Assembly: GCA_904501925.1 (NCBI GenBank)
Contig: CAJGCO010000025.1
Coordinates: 1 to 19,673, forward strand
Source: an uncultured Alphaproteobacteria bacterium
GTDB taxonomy: Bacteria; Pseudomonadota; Alphaproteobacteria; RF32; CAG-239
Reading direction: 5' to 3'
Length of the DNA: 19,673 nucleotides
The translations under genes were made by a program, and so were the position numbers. The notes below the pieces were generated by a model. That model saw only the letters and a list, made by a program, of their open reading frames with translations. It was not told the origin of the DNA and did no database searches. Shown here piece by piece: positions 14,262-19,673 of this stretch; positions within the stretch are counted from its first letter, which is position 1, and each line of letters begins with the position of its first letter.

Positions 14262-16742
14262 ATGTCTAATATTTTTGAAGAAATTAAGTGTGAATATAAT
14301 TCGTTTAGCAAAGAATTAAAACAAGAGTTGCTTGCGGGATATGACTATTTTAAGACGTTATATAGTCCAGAGATATTACAATCTTTACACGGTGAAGATT
14401 TATTAAATAAATTATTTCTAGGAAAGGGAAATGATGAAAATCTTTGTTATTATTTAGAAAGAGATAAAAAAAGTAGATTATATGGTGGTATAGGTGGAGG
14501 TAATTCTTCTAAATTTGGATTATATTATTCAAAAGATAAGAATTGCTGGATATCTGGAAAAGGAAAAAAAGAATTATCTACTGACGAAGCTATTATACAA
14601 GGAACAGAAATTAGAGATATTATTGTTAAAACCTGCAAATATATTGCAACTATGAATTTTAACACCATTGAGGATTATAAGAGACTCGAAGATTTTAAAA
14701 ACAACAATCAAATTATTAAAAATGCTTGGGTTAGAAAGTATTTACATATGGTTTTTCCAGAGTATTTTCCTGCATGGTATTCAGAACAAATGCTTGATAT
14801 TATAATTAAATATTATGATAAAGAACCAGAAGAAAGTTTATTTGCAAAAATGGGACAGGTTGTTTTTATAGCTAAAGAATGTGGAATACCATTGTGTATA
14901 TTTGCTAACTTAAAAACTAACAGACAAATTGCAGAAACTGTAAAACCGCAAAATTGGATGCAAAATAAAGAAAATGATATCCATTATTGGATATATGCTC
15001 CCGGAGAAAAAGCCAATTATTGGGAAGAATTTTATGATGAGGGAATAATGGCTATCGGATGGGATAGTCTTGGTGATTTAAGTAGATTTGATAACAAAGA
15101 TGATATGCGTAAAACAATGCAAGATATTTATCAAACATCAAAATCCTGTAAAAATGATGTTTGTGCTACTTGGGATTTTGCAAATGAAATAAAAACAGGA
15201 GATGTAATATTTGTAAAAAAAGGTAGAAGTGTTATACTAGGAAAAGGTATTGTTTCATCTGAATATATTTTTGATAATACAAGAAATGAGTACAAAAATA
15301 TTCGCAAAATTAATTGGACACATAAAGGTGAATGGAAACACCCTGGTGAGGCAGTTTTAAAAACATTAACAGATATTACTCAATATAAAGAATATGTTGA
15401 AACACTAAATGCTATATTTGAAAGTGAAGATATGCCAATAAAAGAAGATAATTCAAATGTTAATTACTGGTGGTTAAATGCTAATCCTAAAATGTGGAGT
15501 TTTAATAATATAGCAATAGGAGAAGAGCAAAGTTATACTCTTTATAATGATAATGGAAATAAAAGAAGAATTTTTCAGTATTTTATAGATGCGAAGCCAG
15601 GAGATATAATTATTGGATATGAGTCTACACCTATAAAGCAGATTGTAGCATTGGCTAAAGTATCTAAAGAACATGATAATAAAAACTTCTATTTTGTAAA
15701 GACTGAGCAATTATCAACACCTATAGACTATAAAGACTTATTAGAAGTTGAAGAACTAAAAGATATGGAATATATGAAATCAGCTCAAGGAAGTTTATTC
15801 AAACTTACTGATAGTGAATATGAAGTTCTAATGGATATAATTAGAGACAATAATCCAATTAATAAACAAGATGAAAGTGTAAAGAAATATACTAAAGAAG
15901 ACTTTTTATCAGATGTGTATACATCATCAGAAGATTATGATGAATTATGTTTATTGCTGAAAAACAAAAAGAACCTTATATTACAAGGAGCTCCTGGTGT
16001 AGGTAAAACTTTTACAGCAAAGCGTTTAGCATATTCCATTATGGGAGAAAAAGATAATAATCGTATAGAAATGGTGCAATTCCATCAAAATTATACTTAT
16101 GAAGATTTTGTTATGGGATACAAACCTAATGGTTCTGATTTTGAATTAAGAAATGGCATATTTTATCAATTTTGCACAAAAGCAGCCAACAATCCAGATA
16201 AAGAATATTTCTTTATTATTGATGAAATAAATCGTGGAAATATGAGTAAGATTTTTGGTGAATTGCTTATGTTAATTGAAAAGGACTATAGAGGTGCTGA
16301 ACATAAAATTACATTAGCCTATAATCAAAAACCTTTTTATGTACCGAATAATCTTTATATTATTGGTATGATGAATACAGCAGATAGAAGCCTTGCAATG
16401 ATTGATTATGCTCTTAGACGTCGTTTTAGCTTCTATGAAATAGAGCCAAGATTTGCATCAAAAGGATTTAAGAACTACCAAAAATCACTTTCAAATGATA
16501 TTTTTGATAACCTTATGATGAAAATTGAAGAGTTAAATAAAGACATAAAACAAGATGGTTCTCTTGGTAGTGGTTTCTGTATTGGACATAGTTATTTTTG
16601 TAATCAAACAAAATGTTCAAAGAACTGGATGAAATCAATTATAAGATATGAAATTATTCCAATGCTACAAGAATATTGGTTTGATGATAATCAAAAGGTT
16701 CAAACTTGGATTAATAAACTAGAAAGCGTATTAGATGATTAA
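14262..16742 (+). CDS. mcrB: McrB-type GTPase of a type IV restriction system with two EVE/PUA-like reader domains
   Basis: The motor and modified-DNA reader of an McrBC restriction system. In 826 residues: an N-terminal helical region (1-~230, with WVRKYLHMVFPEYFPAWYS, common in such proteins); a first EVE/PUA-like domain at ~239-385 (DIHYWIYAPGEKANYWEEF, MAIGWDSLGDL, GDVIFVKKGR); a second at ~399-535 (NYWWLNANPKMW, AKPGDIIIGYES); and the McrB AAA+ GTPase at ~560-740, with Walker A GAPGVGKT (576-583), FIIDEINRGN, and MNTADRSLAMIDYALRRRF including the McrB MNTADRS signature. E. coli McrB is about 460 aa; the extra length is the paired readers. EVE-like pockets bind modified bases, so hyper-modified phage DNA is the likely target (inference). 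The start at 14262 has AAAGG upstream; an in-frame ATG at 14247 has none. It overlaps mcrC by 8 bases. Confidence 0.9.
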   Translation: MSNIFEEIKCEYNSFSKELKQELLAGYDYFKTLYSPEILQSLHGEDLLNKLFLGKGNDENLCYYLERDKKSRLYGGIGGGNSSKFGLYYSKDKNCWISGKGKKELSTDEAIIQGTEIRDIIVKTCKYIATMNFNTIEDYKRLEDFKNNNQIIKNAWVRKYLHMVFPEYFPAWYSEQMLDIIIKYYDKEPEESLFAKMGQVVFIAKECGIPLCIFANLKTNRQIAETVKPQNWMQNKENDIHYWIYAPGEKANYWEEFYDEGIMAIGWDSLGDLSRFDNKDDMRKTMQDIYQTSKSCKNDVCATWDFANEIKTGDVIFVKKGRSVILGKGIVSSEYIFDNTRNEYKNIRKINWTHKGEWKHPGEAVLKTLTDITQYKEYVETLNAIFESEDMPIKEDNSNVNYWWLNANPKMWSFNNIAIGEEQSYTLYNDNGNKRRIFQYFIDAKPGDIIIGYESTPIKQIVALAKVSKEHDNKNFYFVKTEQLSTPIDYKDLLEVEELKDMEYMKSAQGSLFKLTDSEYEVLMDIIRDNNPINKQDESVKKYTKEDFLSDVYTSSEDYDELCLLLKNKKNLILQGAPGVGKTFTAKRLAYSIMGEKDNNRIEMVQFHQNYTYEDFVMGYKPNGSDFELRNGIFYQFCTKAANNPDKEYFFIIDEINRGNMSKIFGELLMLIEKDYRGAEHKITLAYNQKPFYVPNNLYIIGMMNTADRSLAMIDYALRRRFSFYEIEPRFASKGFKNYQKSLSNDIFDNLMMKIEELNKDIKQDGSLGSGFCIGHSYFCNQTKCSKNWMKSIIRYEIIPMLQEYWFDDNQKVQTWINKLESVLDD

Positions 16743-17799
16743 TGATAAAGGTATTTTTATCAAAAATATTTATTATATGCTAACTTATGCTTTTCAAGTA
16801 TTAAGACAACAGAACTATGAAAAAATAGCTTCAGAAGAGTTTGAATATATTCAAGATTTATTTGCTGAAATATTAGCAAAAGGAATATCACAACAACTTA
16901 AACAAGGTTTATATAGAGAATATGTTTCTTTTAATGAGAATTTATCAACTCTACGTGGAAAGCTTAATATCACAGAAACTATTAAAAATAAAATTCAAAA
17001 AAGACAATGCTTAAATTGTGAATATGATGAGTTATCTGAGAATAATATATTTAATCAGATATTAAAAACAACTATTCAATTATTGATAAAAAATAAGGAT
17101 GTAAAACAAGATAGAAAGAACAATCTAAAAAAAACATTAGTGTTTTTAGATAAAGTTGATAGTATAAATCCAGAAACAATCCATTGGAATATGCTTACAT
17201 ATCAAAGAAATAACAAAAGTTATGAAATGTTAATGAATATTTGCTTTTTTGTTCTTGATGGTATGTTGATGACAACAAACAAAGGTCAATATATGCTACA
17301 ACAATTCTCAGAAGAACACATGGCTAGATTGTATGAAAAATTTGTTTTGGAATATTATAGGAAACATCATACATATCTTGATGATGCTAGAGCAATGCAA
17401 GTAAAATGGGCATTAGGTGGTGATCAAAGTGAGAAAATGATTAAATTCTTACCAGTTATGCAAACTGACATTACATTACAATTTAAGGATAAAACATTAA
17501 TTATTGATACAAAATATTATGGCAGAACAATGCAAACTCAATTTGATAAGAAGACATTACACTCTAATAATATATATCAAATATTTACATATGTAAAAAA
17601 TCAGGATGTAGAAAATACAGGTAATGTTTCAGGAATGTTGTTATATGCTAAAACAAATGAAGAAATAACACCTGATTGTGAATTTGAAATGTGTGGAAAT
17701 AATTTCAAGGTTAAGACATTAGATCTAAATAATGATTTTAAGAATATTGCGAAACAATTAGATGATATAGCATTTAGCACATTTAATTATAATAATTAA
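16735..17799 (+). CDS. mcrC: McrC nuclease subunit of a type IV restriction system
   Basis: Partner that stimulates McrB GTPase and cuts the DNA. The N-terminal half is the helical McrC region that contacts McrB (IFIKNIYYMLTYAFQVL; LRGKLNITETI, a hallmark segment). The C-terminal half is a PD-(D/E)xK nuclease: D245 in MQTDITLQF and D258-T-K260 in LIIDTKYYG, followed by NIYQIFTYVKN. All three catalytic residues are present. 354 aa is close to the E. coli protein. The ATG lies in an 8-base overlap (ATGATTAA) with the mcrB stop, so the subunits are coupled. Confidence 0.92.
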   Translation: MINDKGIFIKNIYYMLTYAFQVLRQQNYEKIASEEFEYIQDLFAEILAKGISQQLKQGLYREYVSFNENLSTLRGKLNITETIKNKIQKRQCLNCEYDELSENNIFNQILKTTIQLLIKNKDVKQDRKNNLKKTLVFLDKVDSINPETIHWNMLTYQRNNKSYEMLMNICFFVLDGMLMTTNKGQYMLQQFSEEHMARLYEKFVLEYYRKHHTYLDDARAMQVKWALGGDQSEKMIKFLPVMQTDITLQFKDKTLIIDTKYYGRTMQTQFDKKTLHSNNIYQIFTYVKNQDVENTGNVSGMLLYAKTNEEITPDCEFEMCGNNFKVKTLDLNNDFKNIAKQLDDIAFSTFNYNN

Positions 17800-17857
17800 A
17801 AAAACTAAAACATTCCGTATTTTAATCAAAATCATATTTTTTTAGATAAATAAAAAT

Positions 17858-18256
17858 ATGAGTATAAGAAATGTATTAAATAATTTAGATTTAGTTCTAT
17901 CAAAGAAAGACCAGATATTAAGAAGGCCTGATATTGGAACTATTGTAATAAAAGATAGTGGAATTTGCACACATAATCACATTCCATTTACTTTAGAGAA
18001 CTTAGTTAGGCTTTGGACTGAGAACACTCGTTGGAAAATCAAACACAATGGACACCCCATATACATCTATAAAATCAAAATGATTGATTACAAATTTAAC
18101 ATTGTTGCCTTTGGGTGGGATGAAACTCTTCAAAAGCCAGTTAAGTTAAATGGCTTATCTTATAATCAGTTGTTTAATGATGCTGTAAAGGTAGGAGTTC
18201 GTCCACCAAACTCCACAGTTAAACTTAATGATGCAATAGAAGTATTAAGAGGATAA
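17858..18256 (+). CDS. Unrecognised 132-aa protein
   Basis: I do not recognise it. It begins with a helical stretch (IRNVLNNLDLVLSKKDQILR), then a probably beta-rich middle with GICTHNHIPFT (a C-x-H-x-H cluster), NTRWKIKHNGHPIYIYKI and FNIVAFGWDE, and a C-terminal helix. No signal peptide or transmembrane segment is seen. The Shine-Dalgarno site is poor, so the start is less certain than for its neighbours. It follows mcrC after 58 bases and its stop abuts the stop of the convergent pentapeptide-like gene. It may be co-transcribed with mcrBC, or be an independent accessory gene. Confidence 0.6.
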   Translation: MSIRNVLNNLDLVLSKKDQILRRPDIGTIVIKDSGICTHNHIPFTLENLVRLWTENTRWKIKHNGHPIYIYKIKMIDYKFNIVAFGWDETLQKPVKLNGLSYNQLFNDAVKVGVRPPNSTVKLNDAIEVLRG

Positions 18257-19369
18257 TTAATCTTCAATCTCTTTATATTTCTGCCTTAGTTCTTTTAGTT
18301 TATCCCAATCTTTAGCTTTATAGGCAAGCAAAGCTTCAACTGGGTATTTAATATTCTTACCTTCTCCAATAAATGGTATTGAATCTCTTGATGGGGTTTC
18401 TCTATCTTTCTTTCTCTTCTGACCAAGGTATGATACAGATTTTTCCAACATGTATGCAGCATATTCAGATTTAAGGTAACCTGTTTCATAAGCAACTTTG
18501 TATGCATCATAATCAAAATCAGTAGTTTCTTTTGTTATTTGGTTTAGTCCTAATTCTTCTATCTCTAGTAAGTACTTATTTGATTTTAATGTATTAGCAA
18601 ATTTTTCTTGAGCTTCCAACATTCCTTTACTATTAGCATTAAAGAATGCAAAGTTCTTAAAAGTGCAGTTTTCAGATAATTTCAGTGAATTAATCTTAAA
18701 TGGTTTGAAAAATGAAAGATTTTTCAGAACAGATGTTCCATTTATATTAGTATCTTCCATTTCAAACTTTCCATTAAATTGAGTATCTCTAATTACAAAT
18801 TTAGATCTAGAAGCAAAAGTTGTTTTACTAAAATTTACAATACTGTTTTCATTAAAAATACATTCTTCAATATAAAACATAGAATTAATCATAATGTTTT
18901 TGTATTCAAAAGCTTCTCTAAATTTACATTTGTTAAAAATAATGTTAGAGTTTATATTATTGGAAATAATTAAATCTCTTTCAAATATACAATTTCTAAA
19001 ACACAAATCAACTTCTGTTTGTTCTTCTATTTTTACTGGAGTAATAAAACGGCAATCTATAAAAAAGACACCTTCGATTAATAGTTTTTTGTTGATGTTC
19101 TTTGGTGTATTAGAAAACATATGTCTTAATAATACAATATTATTGATGCTAAAGGATAATCTTTCAAAAATTAAAATCCATCCATGATTACCACCAGCAA
19201 TTCTAACACCAAAGCAAATTTGAGTTGACGGCAAAGGTCTTTCGCTTATTAATCTATCATAAAGTTGTTCTACTGTAAGGTGTAGAGGTTCATGTATTGT
19301 TTGTTTTCCATAAAGACATATATTTTTATCATATGCTGATTTAAAATAACTAATTTCTTCATCATACAT
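18257..19369 (-). CDS. Pentapeptide-like repeat protein with a conserved-looking C-terminal helical domain
   Basis: A 370-aa protein of unknown role. The first ~95 residues are a mixed domain (HLTVEQLYDRLISERPLP). Residues ~100-245 carry spaced repeats of the type F-x-x-C-x-F: FFIDCRF (102-108), CFRNCIF (123-129), IFNKCKF (144-150), YIEECIF (166-172), FVIRDTQF (191-198) and CTFKNF (235-240). These fit a right-handed beta-helix of pentapeptide or related type, with irregular spacing. The last ~120 residues are helical (DYDAYKVAYETGYLKSEYAA, RQKYKEIED). GGAG lies eight bases before the ATG. It has its own leader in the AT-rich gap to the right. Pentapeptide proteins can mimic DNA or bind protein targets, but nothing here fixes a target. 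Confidence 0.65.
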   Translation of the reverse strand: MYDEEISYFKSAYDKNICLYGKQTIHEPLHLTVEQLYDRLISERPLPSTQICFGVRIAGGNHGWILIFERLSFSINNIVLLRHMFSNTPKNINKKLLIEGVFFIDCRFITPVKIEEQTEVDLCFRNCIFERDLIISNNINSNIIFNKCKFREAFEYKNIMINSMFYIEECIFNENSIVNFSKTTFASRSKFVIRDTQFNGKFEMEDTNINGTSVLKNLSFFKPFKINSLKLSENCTFKNFAFFNANSKGMLEAQEKFANTLKSNKYLLEIEELGLNQITKETTDFDYDAYKVAYETGYLKSEYAAYMLEKSVSYLGQKRKKDRETPSRDSIPFIGEGKNIKYPVEALLAYKAKDWDKLKELRQKYKEIED

Positions 19370-19438
19370 AATGTAATCTCCAATTAACTGATGTAAGAAA
19401 GCTTAAAACATTAAATCTCAAAAGTCCAGATTTTTAAA

Positions 19439-19468
19439 AATGTTAAAAAAGACATATTTTTTAACATT
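19439..19468. other. Perfect 12-bp inverted repeat
   Basis: Arms AATGTTAAAAAA (19439-19450) and TTTTTTAACATT (19457-19468) flank the six-base loop GACATA. It could be a bidirectional weak terminator or an operator upstream of the minus-strand gene, whose start is ~70 bases away. Position upstream of that gene favours an operator or leader role. Confidence 0.5.
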
Positions 19469-19574
19469 ATCCTTGTATTGCTTGGTTTTCCTAGTGTTTT
19501 TAATTAGGTAATTTTGACTTCAAATCCATAATGTTAAACTTTGTATTTCAGCCTAATTTTTTTTAACATTTTTA

Positions 19575-19622
19575 TCATTTTTTTGCGGACGAATTAAAAA
19601 AAGTGCGACAGGATGTTTTTAT
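19575..19622 (+). repeat. 48-bp direct repeat, right copy
   Basis: Same orientation as 13244-13291, offset 6331 bases. It carries the GCGGACG box between seven Ts and AATT plus seven As, then GCGACAGGATGT. As with the left copy, a possible coding start follows within a few dozen bases, so the element may be a shared upstream regulatory sequence, or the two copies may bound an inserted segment. Confidence 0.85.
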
Positions 19623-19632
19623 CAACCAAACA

Positions 19633-19673
19633 ATGCGACCGATTATTGAGGATAATGAATGGGGAACACCTTA
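19633..19673 (+). CDS. Possible 5' end of a gene cut by the window edge
   Basis: From the ATG at 19633 the frame reads MRPIIEDNEWGTP to the edge. An alternative start at 19659 has GAGGA (19648-19652) six bases upstream and a different frame. Too short to identify. Support is the position after the 48-bp repeat and the ribosome-site-like GAGGA. Confidence 0.25.
   Translation, partial: MRPIIEDNEWGTP

Larger units (their letters stand above)
19370..19673. other. AT-rich intergenic region with repeated TTAACATT and a 48-bp repeat
   Basis: This is the leader of the minus-strand pentapeptide-like gene on the left and probably of a plus-strand gene at the right edge. The octamer AATGTTAA or its complement occurs four times in alternating orientation: 19439-19446, 19461-19468, 19530-19537 and 19563-19570. 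The right part holds the second 48-bp repeat (19575-19622). I see no RNA gene. Confidence 0.6.

Noticed and set aside
15474..15710. Antisense open frames inside the large genes, such as this 78-codon minus frame in mcrB
   Set aside because: They sit opposite strongly supported coding sequence and lack ribosome sites or recognisable content.
1..19673. CRISPR array, rRNA, tRNA, IS element
   Set aside because: No regularly spaced repeats with spacers, no cloverleaf-like or rRNA-like sequence noticed, and no transposase among the large frames.

Overview
This is a low-GC (by eye about 30% G+C), densely coded bacterial window that reads as a defence island. TAA, TAG and TGA all act as stops, and most genes have Shine-Dalgarno sites (AAGGAG, GGAG, AGGA), so the standard bacterial code applies. 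I cannot assign a taxon from the sequence. The Mpi-like invertase and the wording of the HsdS conserved regions are common in gut bacteria, but that is only suggestive. No rRNA, tRNA, CRISPR array or IS transposase was seen.

Layout, left to right. (1) 1-471 is a non-coding leader with repeats and a good promoter. (2) 472-2791 is a two-gene module: an N6-adenine methyltransferase fused to its own specificity domain (M.S), coupled to an unrecognised 183-aa protein, then a probable terminator. (3) 2873-11392 is one tightly packed type I restriction-modification operon: hsdR, hsdM, an AbiJ-like HEPN protein, an ABC-type ATPase, a small Cys-rich protein and hsdS. (4) 11376-13226 holds a second, complete hsdS in the opposite direction and a Mpi-like serine DNA invertase. 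(5) 13244-19622 is a segment bounded by two near-identical 48-bp direct repeats. It holds a DUF6876-like gene, an ankyrin-repeat gene, an McrBC type IV restriction pair, an unknown 132-aa gene and a pentapeptide-like gene on the minus strand. (6) 19370-19673 is non-coding, with possibly the first codons of another gene at the edge.

The most interesting part is the hsdS locus. The two hsdS genes share a 97-bp inverted repeat in their central conserved regions. A third, 26-bp copy, identical to the hsdS1 version, lies between hsdS2 and the invertase. If the segment between copies 1 and 3 flips, the hsdS1 frame reads from the site into a short tail whose stop overlaps the hsdS2 start as ATGCATAA. 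This is the same 8-bp ATG-NN-stop junction used elsewhere in the island. The third site therefore looks functional, and the three sites could yield all four combinations of the two first-half and two second-half recognition domains.

A coherent reading, which is inference, is this. The R-M complex changes specificity by DNA inversion. The HEPN protein and ATPase inside the same operon act as a back-up abortive-infection arm. McrBC, with two EVE/PUA-like reader domains, covers phages with modified bases. The M.S module adds a separate methylation activity of unknown purpose.
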